DNA of 64,000 nucleotides from Neoceratodus forsteri (taxonomy: Eukaryota > Chordata > Ceratodontiformes > Ceratodontidae), in NCBI GenBank assembly GCA_016271365.2, contig CM057456.1, positions 160,134,501 through 160,198,500 on the forward strand, in the 5' to 3' direction. Below the pieces are notes generated by a model. That model saw nothing but the letters and a program-made list of their open reading frames with translations, did no database searches and was not told the origin of the DNA. Shown piece by piece: positions 11,088-23,518 of this stretch. The translations under genes were made by a program, and so were the position numbers. Numbering within the stretch: position 1 is the stretch's first letter; every line of letters starts with the position of its first letter.

Positions 11088-13078
11088 TGTAACCCCTAGG
11101 TGGCGCTATCCCAAGGGATACTACCCCTGCCTGCATGACTAGGTGCAGGTTGAGGGGCCTGAGTACTGAAAACGGGTGCCTCCACCCAGAGGACAGGGTT
11201 TGTGGTAGTGTAGCTGATCTGGGTACAGCCCTCTGGGATTCTGTTACCCTCCTCTTTTCCCTCTAGTGGCCTAAATGATTCATAGAATACACAATTGCAA
11301 TTTACCCCTGACAACAGTTTTAACCCCACACTTGTTGCACATACCACCAGGGCTGATTCAGCTGGCTTGGCCCTGAAGACCCCCTGTAAAATCAGATCTG
11401 GCACAACAACCAACAGTATTTCAGTGCTGTCTGTACAGAGGTACAGCACAACCAGTTTCAATGCAAAAAGATTTAGATCTGATTTATTTAAGGGGGCAGT
11501 AACAAGGAAGGGGCAGAATCTGGTGGTTGATTCAAGATCTGAAAGATTCAGGTTATATGGCATGCACATTAGAGTCCCACAACACAGTCACACACACTCT
11601 GGGTACCGAGATGTTGGTAAAGGCTAGCCTGAAGCGTTGCTCAGGGCTGGTCGGGGCCCTAATGATGGTAAGAAATAAACATGCACAGTAAGCCACAATT
11701 TGTAATCCAGAGCCAGGTGGCTCAGTTTGTGATAATTAGGCAAAACAATTAAATCAGATGACACTTTGATTGAGCTGTTGCAGGGAGCTACCCTGGAATT
11801 TACTCACGCTACCCAGTACAGGACACAGGATTGATGAAATGAAGACCTGTGGATGAAGAGCTGGATGGCCAGGAGAAGCAGGGCCCACACGATGTACTGT
11901 GGTGTTGTTCCTGTTCATGATGTTGAGCAGAGGGCTGATCCCTGGGCTGGTCTCTCGTCAATGGTTTTCTCTGTGGTGTGAGCAGCTGTCTGGACCAAGG
12001 TGGCAGGGCCCAGACCGGGTAAAGAATTCAGATAACAGTCCGGTGGTTGCTGGATGCAGCTTCCAGCAAGCGTCACACAATCAGGCAGTGGGGTACCAAA
12101 TCACGACCCACTATCAGCATTCAGCACACTTATAGTAAAAGCAAGTAAATACCACTGTTCAGAGGACGGTCTGGTTGCAATTCAGTGTCTCTGCGCAAAC
12201 CGTATGCTCTGAGGCAGTCTCAGGTCCTGACAGGCCGATCTCACCGAGGCAAATCTTCGGTCCACTTCAGGAAAATCCAGTTTGTCACAATTCAGGATTC
12301 TGGTCACAAGCACAGCAACTTCGGATGAAGTCTGATATGTTAAGCAGACTTCTTCACTACAGAAGATGGTGGCAGGCAGGCCAAACACACCTTCCCACCG
12401 ATTTACCCTGCGACTACACAGGAGCAGCTGCTCGAATCTCTCGAGTTGTTCACTCTTCCAACTCCAAACTCAGACTGACACACTGCTGCAGGCAGCTTGG
12501 GACCTTCCCAGTGAGCCAAAAGATTTGATTCGTTGATTCATCTGTCCGTCACAACTAGAGATCCCCCTCCAGGTCCATTTAGGCACCAAAATGCAAAAAC
12601 TACAATTCCTACAGAAATTCACTCCCACAAGACCCCTGGGGACAGACTCCATTTTATGGTCCCCAAAGGTTCTGATTGGTCAGAACTAGCAGTCCAGAAC
12701 CAAGATGGTGGGGATTAACAGAAATGTCCATGCTGCAAAGGAAAGCAGGTTAGACAAACTACAATATTATTATTAAACAGATAAACAACAAACAGTTACA
12801 GTTCCTAATAGGGCTCCCTCTGCGCAATTAGCGATGGCAGAATGGAGTGATAACACTGCAGCCCGGGTGGGACTCGAGCCTGAAACTACTCGGCCCCTAC
12901 CCAGATTAATTATACACTACGAAATAGGCAGCTCTTAAAGAGACAGGCACGGAGGCTAACAGGGCACTCACATACAAACACTTTTAAACTGCTAGGACAC
13001 AGAACGCCAGCTGGCAGTAGGCATTTAGGCAAGCCCAAGGAAGACTTTTGGGAACTCCCATTTGTAAGGGGGGTTACA
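11088..13078 (-). mobile_element. Solo LTR of a gypsy-like element
   Basis: The sequence starts TGTAACCCCTAGGTGGCGCT and ends GGGGGGTTACA, flanked by a 4-bp duplication TCTC (11,084-11,087 and 13,079-13,082). It shares its start, end and internal blocks, such as TACTACCCCTGCCTG and AGGTTGAGGGGCCTG, with the LTRs of the gypsy element at 15,382-25,114, but is more diverged and longer (1,991 bp). The minus orientation is taken from that element. No internal genes remain, so it is a product of LTR-LTR recombination. It inserted into the tail of the Gag-only DIRS element. Confidence 0.85.
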
Positions 13079-13394
13079 TCTCTTCTCCCTCTTTCCCTAT
13101 GACAGTGGAAAGGGCTAGCCCTCTTTCTTTCTACTGTATTTTCCTACTTGTACTTCTGTACAACTCTTTTTTCTGATTTTGTTTTTTAATAATGACTAAA
13201 GATGGAGATCTCTTCATCTCCCTTTCTAGCCAGAGTCACAACCATGGCTACTGCTTTCCCACTTTCATTGTCTAGGTGGCCCTAGACTCTGGCTCCCTAT
13301 AATCTGCTACCCTTAGGGCCCATCTTAACCTCTTTCTCCAAGTTGGTAGTCAGGTTTTAATGTTTCTATGATTTTATACCCTGCATCCGTTTTT

Positions 13395-13605
13395 GGTTTT
13401 TTTTATGTAGTTGTTTAACCAGGTATAGCAGACTAAGCTGAAAGCTTTTTTACAGGAGCGACCTGGGAGCACAAGGAGGTTAAATGACTTGCTCAGGGTC
13501 ACACAGTATGTAAGTGGAAGCTGTGGGATTCAAACCCAGGTCTGGTCTGCTGGATGTCACCAGATTTACAGCTCAGAGCCTTAGACCACTGCGCTATACT
13601 GCCTT
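13395..13605 (-). mobile_element. MIR-like tRNA-derived SINE
   Basis: Read on the minus strand it has a tRNA-like head with an A-box-like TAGCGCAGTGGTCTAAGG, a B-box-like GGGTTTGAATCCC, and then the MIR/CORE-type segment GTGTGACCCTGAGCAAGTCA. Two further copies are at 43,385 and 44,055. It lies within the Gag-only DIRS element, next to its right inverted repeat. Confidence 0.78.
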
Positions 13606-13684
13606 ACTGTTTTCTATCCCTTGGGGCTAGTTTCCTTAGTCTCTCTCTCTCTTTTTTTTTCTTTCCCACTTGTTTTCTTTATTG

Positions 13685-13890
13685 GAAACAGAACTGAGGA
13701 ATGTAGGGGGTTGGCGTCGGTTACTGGCCAGTCTATGAGCGCCACGTCATACATCCACCTCGCGGACAGCGCTGACACCAACGTTGACCCCCTAGGCTGT
13801 AGCCTGCAGAAAGACTTTACTCCCATGGGGCCCTAATGCCTCCAACACAAACCCATTAGTGGGAATAAATGGTGAAGATATTCTGGAGTC
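13685..13890 (-). repeat. Right inverted repeat of the Gag-only DIRS element
   Basis: Inverted partner of 7,535-7,745. It runs from about ACTGAGGAATGTAGGGGGTT through ACCCATTAGTGGGAATAAAT to GGTGAAGATATTCTGGA. Confidence 0.75.
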
Positions 13891-15381
13891 TGTTCTGCTT
13901 TGCCAGGCTCAGATGGCTTCTCCAAATTAATTTAAAAAAACATGCTATACATTTTTGCGTCCAGTCCCAAAGGCAGCGGGTAACCTGAAATTAAATATAA
14001 GAAAATCAGTAACAAGAAAGATTTACATAAAAAAAAAACATATGCTTGGTCATGGTCCAGGCCTTCCATCTGTCATGGCAGTACTCACAAGAGTAGGGGG
14101 AATTGTATTGAAAAATCATCAAGAAATAATATTTACCAACAAGCAGTGCAGCCCAGCAGGGGCACAAAAGAATCCCTATCTCTGTGATCAGAAAAGGGCA
14201 AAAGTAACATATAAAAGAAAGCTACCTAATATCTGGTCAGACCTTATCATAATAGACTACCTGTTCCATCCTTCCTTAATCAGGGAGGCTTATTGAAATA
14301 ATCCTTGTACATAATGATCTAAATTGTTCATGTGTAAGTACCTTACAATCATTCTTATGAATCTCCATAACAGCAGATTCACACATTTTTGCAAGGGATA
14401 CATAAGGTATTCTTGCTGGAGCGTAGCACTAAGTGGCATCTTTACTGCCACAAGTAAAACCTTCAGCAGGCAAACAGTACTACCAATGTGCTATTATTAC
14501 ACTCCTTAAGGTTGCTGGAAAGTCACCGAGAAGTTACTAAGCACTCATAGGTTAATCTTCCCAACCATGGACGCTTCTACTTATTCACTTGTATTGCTAA
14601 AACCTCTTCACAAACCCTCAGTCAAAGAAAAAATATACCATTTTTGCCACATTAGCATCACAGTCTGGGCATGGACATGCTCTTTCTTCAAGGGACTTAT
14701 GTTTATTATTCTCTTGTACATTCAACCTCCCATAAGTGCATAACCACAGAATATACCGCATTTGGTGAGGATTATTTTATCCGCCAGCTGTTGAATCACC
14801 AGGTGATTCTTTTCAATTCTGCAATGTTTAAATTCTGACTACTGTGGACAAATGTGTAACATTATCGTCTCATACAATTGTTTCCTGGATGAAGATCATA
14901 TGACTGAACAGAGAATTTTCCTTTTATATAATTTTTGCAGATGGCCTAATAAAATCAGGAACTGTTACACTACAGGTTAGTTTAATTGGTGTTTCCTGCC
15001 ACACATGTAGGAACTTTCCTGACAGTTGCTTGATCCAGACATTAGTGCCAGTGGGTACTGGTTCCCAGGCCTAGTTCAGGGCTCCTGCCCAAAATAGTGA
15101 ATTAAAACAAGACTATGGGATTAGGCATATGAACCCTACCTTTTTCCTTAGGTAAATATGTCATCTCTCTCTTAATGGGGTTGAGTTGACTCCCTCAGAA
15201 CATTTGATTAAAACAATGCTTTACACAGTAGTCTCCAGGTTAGCAGGTAAAAGGAATACATAAGTGAAATATAAGAGAATGGGGATTAAAAATTGTTTAA
15301 AAATGAATACCCTCTTAAATTCAGAGAATTTTCATTCCGTCCACCTAGTCACTTTGCGTGCACAAACAGGGCCATTGCTAG
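13891..15381. other. Spacer without recognised genes or repeats
   Basis: About 1.5 kb of AT-rich sequence between the Gag-only DIRS element and the gypsy LTR. The longest open frames are about 110 codons and have no recognisable motif. No terminal repeats or splice-like structure stood out. Confidence 0.5.
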
Positions 15382-16989
15382 TGTAACCCCTAGATGGCGC
15401 TATCCCAGGGGCTACTACCCCTGCCTGATTTGCCACTAACAGGTTGAGGGGCCTGGATCCAATGGCGGGTGCCTCCACCCAGAGGTCAGGGTTTGCAATA
15501 GTTAAACTAACTTGGTCACAGCCCTCTGGGACACTGCAACCCCCCTTTCTTCCCACTAGTGGCCCACACAATATATCAGAATTACCTTCACAGTATACAC
15601 TTACCCCAGGTCTGGTTCCGCACTGGGACCTCCTGTGAAATGAGATACAGTGCAACAATCACAGTACAGTACTTTAACATAGACAAATACCTCAGGCAGT
15701 ATAACTTTGCTGAAACAAGCAGCTCTGATTTATTTAGGGGATATAACAAGGACAGGGGAATTCAGGTTAATTAGCTTATCACTCTAATAATCTACCTATG
15801 GCTCTGTGCACAGGCCTATCCCTATCAGTTACTGTCCCTGGGTACCCAAGCCCTAGTGGCTAGTCCAAACCGTGGCAGCTGGTAGGGCCCTTTCACACAG
15901 AGAAAGGAGAATTAAACAGTCAGCAGTACAGTAATTCCATTTGGATTTAATGTGGCAATTCAACAGGGAGCGACCCTGAATTAGTACTCACGACCTGCAA
16001 ATAAGATAGGGTCCTTCAATGTCAGCAGGGCTCACTTGAGGTACACAAACCTCTTCACACATCCATATAAAAGAAAGCACTATACCAGGCAGGCTGCATC
16101 TGTATCCCAATCGCAATTACTGCATAATACCGGGAGAACACACAGCAGATTCAGTTCTGACAGACCGAGTGTAATTTTCAGCAATTCCTCCAGTCTTCTA
16201 CAGGGTGAGCCTGGTTTCTACTCTTCAGAGATCCTTTGATTCTTTTCACAGGACGGATTCAGTCCCAACAAGCTGCAGACCGGAACTCTGGGCCTTACAC
16301 ACGTTTTGACTAAAACTGCACACTGAAAAAGCACAGGGCTCTTCTCCTTCTTCACTGCCAAAGCTCAACTCAAACTCCAACCGACAAAACTGGCACTTCC
16401 TTTGAGTTCCTCCCAGTTCTTGACTGGATTGCTGTCACTCACAATAGACTGCTGCTGTTGGTCCAAAAGGCACTGAAGTCTAAACTACATCTCCCAGAGT
16501 CACTGCCCACACAATCCTCTTGTGGCTGGCTCAGATTATGAGTCCAAGTTCTGATTCGTCCAAGGCACCATTTTAGAGCTAGCTTACCCCACACTGATTG
16601 GTCCAGTTCAGCAGTTCAAAACTAGAATGGGGAACTAGCAGACACAGTTCTGACTGCAAAGAAAGCAGGTTAGACAAACTGTAATTTCATTATTACTCTA
16701 AATAATTTCTGGCAAACAGTTACATCTTTCAGATAGGTTCCCTTTGCACTCCTAGTGACTGCAAAAATGAAGTGAATTGGCAGCAGCTCGAGTGGTACTC
16801 AGAGAAGCACACAGTCCCTCCATACAAACTAATTATGTTTGCAAGCAGACAGTTCTTAAAGAGACAGTACCAGAGGCTCTAAAAACACTCACTGATAAAT
16901 GGCTTAAATGCCAAACACCATTCAGGCTTGGAGCATTCAAGCAAGCTCCTGGAAGTCTTTTGGGAACCCCCATTTGCAGGGGGGTTACA
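15382..16989 (-). repeat. Gypsy 3' LTR
   Basis: It starts TGTAACCCCTAGATGGCGCT and ends GGGGTTACA. The second copy is at 23,519-25,114. The differences between the two copies are mainly one-base insertions or deletions. Confidence 0.92.
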
Positions 16990-17814
16990 CCCTTCCTGGC
17001 CTGGGAAAGCTTGACGTCCGCGTCAAGCAAGTACCCCCATAAGTTTCAACTGCAACCATATACATTTGCATTAGGCTCACATGTAATCATCAGTCAATAT
17101 ATCATTTTACCAAGAACACATTTCTGAAACATTGCAGTACGTCACTCTTTACACAGTATTACATACACATTGTACCATAACTCAAGTTATTACCTCTTGT
17201 ACATGAAACCTGAAGAGAGGGCCCTTCCTATCAGTTACCTTGGGGCTGGATGGGGCAAGGGCACCATATAGAGGAGCAACACAAGTAACTTGGAGTTAGC
17301 ACTGATGTCAGTTTGGGCAATGAGCTCGGGGACACATACATCCTTTATGGACAACATTGAGAGGCAAGTCCACAGGCCTCCCAAGGGAATCATAACTGAG
17401 GTGCACCACAGGCTTTACAGCTCGACCAGTCTTTCTAGGGGAACTGTTATAGTCTCTGCACTCTGAGCCTCATTTTCAGCATTGTCCTCACTTGTCAGGG
17501 AGTCTCCATGGGGTAGAGAGGCTAGAACTTGGGGCACTTTCAGCTCCAGGAGTTACAGTTTCTGAGTCCACAACATTTGGCTCACATGGAGAGCTTTCGG
17601 ACACTGTGGTGGACTGTCAGGGCACTCAAAAATACTCTTCTTGTTCGGTGTATCACCAGTCTGCCCTAATCTATCATTTTCCTCCTGAAAGCTCAAACAG
17701 TTCAACCATGCACAATGATTCCATTTCATCTGATCTGATGCTTTGCACTTCACTTTCTGGGAGCATTGGCTCCAGGGATGAAGCTGGGGCTTAGACAGTC
17801 CAGAAGGCCCAGCT

Positions 17815-19125
17815 TCATCTCCAGTATTGACTAGGGATTGCCCGAAACAATTGACTCAGTTCGTAAGAAGGATAGTATTCAAAGTCACTCTCACTTTCTT
17901 CCGATATGGACTGACAGTCATGCTCAACTGGGACTTGTGGAGGGGAACACTTTAACTTTGCTTCTGTAGGTGCAGACTTTCTTGATCTTTTCTTAGCAGC
18001 AGCTCTAGTCACTGGTCCAGAGGGGGCATCTTCTAGGGGCTCAGACTCAATTAAGATTTGTCCAATGGGCAGTAAATGATTTATATGCATTGTTTTTACA
18101 TCTTTTGAATTATTCTCAGGCCTTACTTTGTACACTGGCAGATCATCTAGTTTGCCCACTACAATGTGAGGGAGATGGTGCCATCTGTCAGCAATCTTGT
18201 GCTTGCCATGCAGTCCCAGATTTCTTAGCAATACCCGATCTCCTCCTGGAGTTCCTGTGCTTTCACCTTTTATCATACCTTTCTTTGTTGGCCAGATTTC
18301 TTTGGCAGCCATGGTTTGAGCCAGTTGGTACGCATGAGTTAGCTGGGCCTTTAACTTTTGCACATACTGTAAATAGTTGTCAGCTTGAACCCCATCAGGA
18401 GAGACCCCAAAACACACATCTACTGGTAGTCGAGCTTCTCTTCCAAACATCAGGCGGTAGGGGAGAATCCAGTGGCATCACTTTTGGTGCAGTTATAAGC
18501 ATGTACCAGGTGCTAATTTGTTGGCTCCATCTAGGCTTGTCCTTTGGGTGCAGGGTGCCTAGCATATCTAGCAAAGTGCGGTTGAAAGCGTTCAGGCTGT
18601 GGGTCCCCTGGGGTGGTAAGGAGTGGTTCTGGACTTTGCCTCCCCACAGAGAAAGCATCTCTTTGATCAGACGACTCTCAAAGTCTCTCCCTTGATCAGA
18701 ATGGATTCTTTGTGGAGCCCCATAGTGAACAAAAAGTTTTCTACAAGTACTTTGGCTACAGTGGATGCTTTCTGGTCTTTGGTGGGGAAAGCTTGGGCAT
18801 ATCTCGTGAAATGGTCAGTGACCACCAGCACATTACTGATATTTCTTCGATCTGACTCCAAACTCAGAAACAATACAGACCAGCTCCATGGGTGCACTGG
18901 TGGTGATGTTAACAAGGGGGCAGCCCTCTGGGGCAAAGCTTTCCTCTGTAAGCAGCGACTACAAGTTCGAATGTGTTGCCACATCAGCCCCCATCTTAGG
19001 CCAATAGAATCTGGATCTCACCAAGTCAAGTGTTCTGTCTATACCAAGGTGCCCCATGTGGTTGTGCAAGGACCTCAGTACTGAGTCTCGAAGGCAGTGG
19101 GCAGCACAGTTAGTTGTTGTTTGTC
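17815..19125 (-). pseudogene. Gypsy integrase
   Basis: Integrase joins the cDNA ends to the target. The zinc-binding HHCC region is visible in part as IRTCSRCLQRKALP (about 18,930-18,975). The catalytic core starts with VVTDHFTRYAQAFPTKDQK (about 18,765-18,825), holding the first acidic residue, and continues through LVENFL. The rest of the core reads in another frame (18,395-18,660). The C-terminal domain (17,815-18,450) begins MFGREARLPVDVCFG, includes LLRNLGLHGKHKIADRW and PVYKVRPE, and ends in a Ser/Glu-rich tail. At least three frame changes separate the parts. Confidence 0.85.
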
Positions 19126-19312
19126 TACTTGTCCCCTCTGTCTACTGTTTCTCTGTATAACAGTTTATTGATCAGTTTCAACTTAGGACCTTCTTTGTAT
19201 AACAGTGCAGTTCTCAAATCAGTGGGCGTAATTTGGACACATCTTTTCCTGCATAGAGGGCTTCTAAAGCTGCTTTGATCATGGGATCCGGGATTGAGCC
19301 ACGTGAATACTG

Positions 19313-19860
19313 TCATTGTCCAGCTGAGGCAGTGCACCAATGTCTATTGCAGAAAAGTGGCAATAAGCAGCAGGTATGCATTCTCAGAGGCTCCCAAGCA
19401 ATCCACCATGCAGTCCACTGCGTCCGTGGACATTTGTTCCTCCTGTCAAACTTCTGGCACAGTGCCCGAATGTCAGGTTCTGCCAATCGGACCCAATCAT
19501 TCTGGGGAACAGGCCTCCGGGAGAGAGCATCAGCATCTATGTGGTTCAGACCTGCTTGGTATTCGAGAGCATAGTCATATGTAGATAATGCAGAAAGCCA
19601 CCTATGGCCAGTGGCATCCAACTTAGCTGAGGTCTGCACATAGGTCAAAGGATTATTGTCAGTTTTTACTAGTATTTTAGCCCCATACAAGTACTCATGG
19701 AATTGGTCAACAATAGCCCACTTCAAAGCTAGGAACTCTAACTTATGTAAAGGATAGTTCTTTTCGGATGGGGTCAGGCTTCTACTGGCAAAGGCCACTG
19801 GTCTCAGGCCATTCTCGTGCTCTTGGTACAACACAGCCCCAACCCTTGCAAGCTAGCATC
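19313..19860 (-). pseudogene. Gypsy RNase H
   Basis: This domain removes the RNA strand after reverse transcription. Visible blocks are PVAFASRSLTPSEKNYP, KLEFLALKWAI (with the catalytic Glu), KTDNNPLTYV (catalytic Asp, about 19,632-19,662) and NHIDADALSRRP (about 19,515-19,550). All are conserved in position for Ty3/gypsy RNase H. It follows RT directly, in another frame. The frame is open for about 170 codons before running into out-of-frame sequence, so this domain is among the best preserved in the element. Confidence 0.88.
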
Positions 19861-21150
19861 AGTGTGCAGGGACGTAAGGTTTTCTTGGATCGCATAGGCC
19901 AGCACTGGAGCATGGGTAGTTGATATATGATCTCATGAAAAGCAGTCTCACAATCAGGAGTCCAGCGGCCCCAAATACTTCACTCGGATGAAAATACACT
20001 CTTTCAGTCTTGAGGGACGCTGACTTTTGGTATTTTTGTGGGTTGGGGATACCCTTGAGTAAGGTTAAGTAAAGGCGGATCACTCTTGAATAGTCCTTGA
20101 TGAGACGCCGATAATAACCACAGAATCCCAGGAATCTTTGCAGTTCTTTTAGATTTTTGGGCTGTGGCCAGGTGGTCAAGGCCTCAACTTTACTTGGGTC
20201 GGTCTCTATTCCCTCGGTGGATACTATGTGTCCCACATACTTTACTGATGTTTGAAAGAATTGACACTTATCAATGGACAGTTTAAGGCCAAAGTCCTCC
20301 AGTCGGTCCAATACCTTAAATAATCTGCTCTCATGTTCCTCCAGTGAGCTGCCAAACACAATAACATCATCTAGGTATACCAGGCACTCTAGTAAGTTCA
20401 TGTCCCCCACTGCACGCTCCATCAATCGTTGAAAAGTGGCTGGGGCACCTGAAATCCCTTGAGGCATCCTCATGAATTCATAGAAGCCAAGCGGACAGAT
20501 AAAGGCCGTCTTCTCACGGTCCTCTGGGGCCATCGGGATCTGGTAGTACCCACTGCGGAGATCCAGCACAGAGAACCACTTGCTCCCGTTTAGGCAGTCC
20601 AAAGCATCCTGAATGCGGGGCATAGTGTACTGATCAGGGATAGTCCGCCGGTTTAAGGTGCGATAATCCACACACATCCTTACTGTTCCATTCTTTTTCC
20701 TCACTACCACAATGGGGGAAGCATAAGGGCTTCTGGATTCTTGTATTACCAGCAGCTAACATCTCTTGCAGATGCCGTCTCACATCATCTATGTCAGCAG
20801 GTGCCAGGCGTCGAGACCTCTCACGAAATGGTCTTTCGTCATGCAGCGGATATTGTGCTCAGCTCCTTGCCGCATCCTACATCCCATTCCTTTAAAGAAA
20901 ACACCTGGTCTCTCTGGGCAAGCTTCTCACTGATCCTCACTTTCCATTCAGCTGGCAGCGGGAGTCAAATCAAACAAGTCAGATGTTACTCTGTCATTCT
21001 TCCTTGAACTTTGCTGTAGCACTGCAGTGTCTGCACAATGCACATTAGCCAGGATGCAACCTCTGTTTACTCGAATGTCTCTTTCAGACACATTATGAAC
21101 TTGGACCATTACCCTTCTGGCATAAGCATGGGCTCTAGCGGGCAAATACT
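19859..21150 (-). pseudogene. Gypsy reverse transcriptase
   Basis: The RT core reads openly from 20,710 to 19,859. It includes KKNGTVRMCVDYRTLNRRTI, FSVLDLRSGYYQI, FICPLGFYEFMRMPQGISGA and the catalytic box YLDD (within LVYLDDVIVFG, about 20,352-20,385), then GHIVSTEGI and LRGF-type LQRFLGFCGYYRR. These are the standard seven RT blocks of the Ty3/gypsy family. The upstream part (20,711-21,145) is in other frames and holds a segment ending in FDLTPAAS. The C-terminus runs out of frame near 19,990. The element made cDNA with this enzyme; the present copy is broken. Confidence 0.92.
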
Positions 21151-21600
21151 AGGCTTGACCAGCAGTCCCTCTGGCAATTTTCCATCGCCTGGTGCATCCA
21201 ACATTAATATTTTATTCTAACATCCTTTCTGATACGGACCTCTCCCTGTAAGGTACACTGGGCATTTGGCGCCAGGATCAGAGACTCAGGATCCTTCTTC
21301 CATACATTCGACCGGTTCCTCTGGTTCTGTTTTTCAGCATCTCTCTGTGCCTCATATACCTTCTTAATTAAAGCCGAACTCTTAAAGCTCTACTAGTCTT
21401 TGACCCCTGTTTTCATAACACAACTGTGCCAGCCTTCCGAACATGTGAGCATTTGTTCCAATCAACAAAGGGACACCATCATACAGTCCAGTGGGGACAC
21501 ACTAAGGCTAGGGTCTCTACTTGTTCGGCCACTCCAGCCACGGAGGTGGGGAAAGACAGCCAAATTCGGATATACCCGGAATAGGGGTAGGCCTTCTCAC

Positions 21601-21950
21601 TTAACCCCATACATGCAGTCCTTCTAATGGTTGTAGGGCACGTCTGACAAATGCTTCTGATACCAATCCTGGAACATAATTGTCACTTAGGCCACTGTCT
21701 AATACAGCTCTTGTAGACACTCCATTCACCTTTACAGTGGTCTCCATGGAGGGACCCACTATTCTGGACCAGTCTGGAGAGGCGGTAGTGGGGGGCCTGG
21801 CAACTGACCTTGCCACAAAAAGGACGTGGACTTAGCATTTTTGGTGCCCTCACTGGGATCATGTCGTGCACCTCTTAACCACTGATTTCTTCTCCGAAGC
21901 TCTCCTTGTAGCCTATATGCAACTTTGTCAGTGTCTTTGGGGACTGGCAT
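21601..21950 (-). pseudogene. Gypsy aspartic protease
   Basis: The segment VKVNGVSTRAVLDSGLSDNYV (split here as VKVNGVSTRAVLDSG and LSDNYV, about 21,680-21,745) has the D-S/T-G active site of retroelement pepsin-like proteases. It lies between the zinc knuckle of Gag and the RT, the usual position. The domain is short and flanked by frame changes at about 21,800 and 21,600. Confidence 0.75.
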
Positions 21951-23500
21951 TCCTTTTCATGTGCCCATCTTTCCCACAATTATAGCAAAACATACTTTCT
22001 GGAGTTTGAGCTGGCCGAGGCGCACACTGGGAGCCAGGGCGGGTATTACTAACTGGAAACCTGGGTGCCATCTCTGTCTGTGGTGTGATAAGCATTTGGA
22101 GACATCTCGTCAGTTTCTCCACTTCCATGGTCAAGGAATTGAGTTTGGAGCTGTTATCAGCAGGAGATACATGGGTAGGTACCCCACCCCATAGCAGATG
22201 CAGTCGGATATAGGTCAGGGCCTCGTACTTGCAGGCGTGGCCTTCATAAAGGGACTGTTTTGAATTCTCGGATCTCTCTCAACAGTTCGCCCCATTGTGG
22301 CATATTCTTTTCCTTGTCAGAGCACTCATTGACTGTCAACCTCTGCCCCTGAACTTCATGATGGGTCACCCTCAGTCACTGGATCGTAGCCACAGCTGGT
22401 GGTGCAGGTACCTCCCGAAGGTCGCCTTTCTCAACTCCTCGAATTTCTCTCATTAACTCATCAAGAGGGTGGGGATTCCAGTCGATTTGCCAGGCGTAAC
22501 TGAAGCAACAGCAGTTCTGAGAAGGGGGCAGACTTAAGATTCTGTCCAGTCTGGTTCGGTCCAGTTCAATCGCTGGCAAACTACCCTTTCTGAGGCATTC
22601 TTGCAACAATTTTTCCAGCCGAGAGACATACACAGACAACAACTCCCCTTGGTACTGTTGTGCATTTCTTACTCTCCACCATAGGTCCTCATCAGAATCT
22701 GGGCTCCATACACATTCTCCAAGGCCTCAAGATAGGCCTGTGCAGTCGCTTCAGGGTTACTGGGCCCGTTAAGCACGGATGGTAGCCAGGGCAGGACCTC
22801 GGAGGCCTCACTAACCCTTTCGCGCCTTCTGGAGCATTGCCATTCTAGCACTTGGGGGCAACATAGTCTATCCAGGTCTCCCAGTCATCCTCCCCTTGGG
22901 GGTGGGAGGGTGCCAGAGAAGATCCTCAACCTTCTGTAAGAGTCGTGACTAATGGCAGGTGCAGAAATAGGAGTCTGCATTGGTTCAGCCACCATTGAGG
23001 CACTGGAGCAGGAGAGGGTGTTGGGGAGGAACACCCCAGGTGGCAAGAATAGTTTCTTCAAGTCCTCCACAGTTTTCCTCTCCCAGCAAACCATTCAGCA
23101 AATTTCTCCTCAAAGTTTCAGATAGTGGTGGGCTGATTCCCCGGTCTTTACTGTCCTTAGTTATCACTCTCCAAGCAGTGAGGGCTCCTCTGGGTAATGG
23201 TCTGTGGCACTTTGGAGCTATCTATGGGATCCTTAAACTCTACTAGGGCCAGGAAAGTGTGGGTGAGCAGATTAGCATGCCGACCCACCACCACAGGGTT
23301 TTGTAAACCTTCCACCTTGGAAAGTACTCCCTGCACAGTGTCCTATTGATACCCAGGGGATGTCCAGGATAAGCATAGCATTTTGGGGTTGATCTCCTCC
23401 CAGTACACCACTCCACCAGCGTGCACAGCCACTTCTGTCGGGTACCTATTTTTCTTAACAGTGGTTCAGGAATATGGCCACTAGAGGGACACACAATCCC
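21900..23500 (-). pseudogene. Gypsy Gag with PNMA-like capsid and zinc knuckle
   Basis: Gag forms the particle that packages element RNA. The capsid start reads RLRIFSGTLPPPRGG (about 22,890-22,935) and then, one frame over, GEDDWETWIDYV (about 22,868-22,905). Further on is NPEATAQAYLEALENVYG (about 22,705-22,760). This set of blocks matches the pattern of the PNMA/Gag family. A CCHC knuckle starts CYNCGKDGHMKR (about 21,955-21,990) but a one-base shift removes its last cysteine from the frame. Several other frame changes break the gene; the N-terminus (23,100-23,500) is not recognisable. Confidence 0.72.
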
Positions 23501-23518
23501 AGCGGTGAGCCTCCAAGA

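Larger units (their letters stand above)
7535..13890 (+). mobile_element. Gag-only DIRS-like element with nested LTR and SINE
   Basis: The element is bounded by inverted repeats of about 210 bp (7,535-7,745 and 13,685-13,890). Both carry the blocks CTTCACCATTTATTCCC and CTAATGGGT. A shorter copy of both termini lies internally at 10,490-10,600, the expected place and form of a DIRS ICR. Between left end and ICR there is only a Gag-like coding region (7,926 to about 10,370); no RT, RNase H or recombinase was found. A solo LTR (11,088-13,078) and a SINE (13,395-13,605) inserted later. The far right end may be truncated, since the outermost right-end sequence predicted by the ICR is not found after 13,890. 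Confidence 0.65.

Noticed and set aside
13395..13605. tRNA-like A- and B-boxes as a possible tRNA gene
   Set aside because: The boxes are followed by a MIR/CORE-type segment, three similar copies exist, and no full cloverleaf is evident; it is a SINE.
18090..18695. Open plus-strand frame of 201 codons
   Set aside because: It lies antisense to the gypsy integrase; the sense strand shows family motifs and this frame none.
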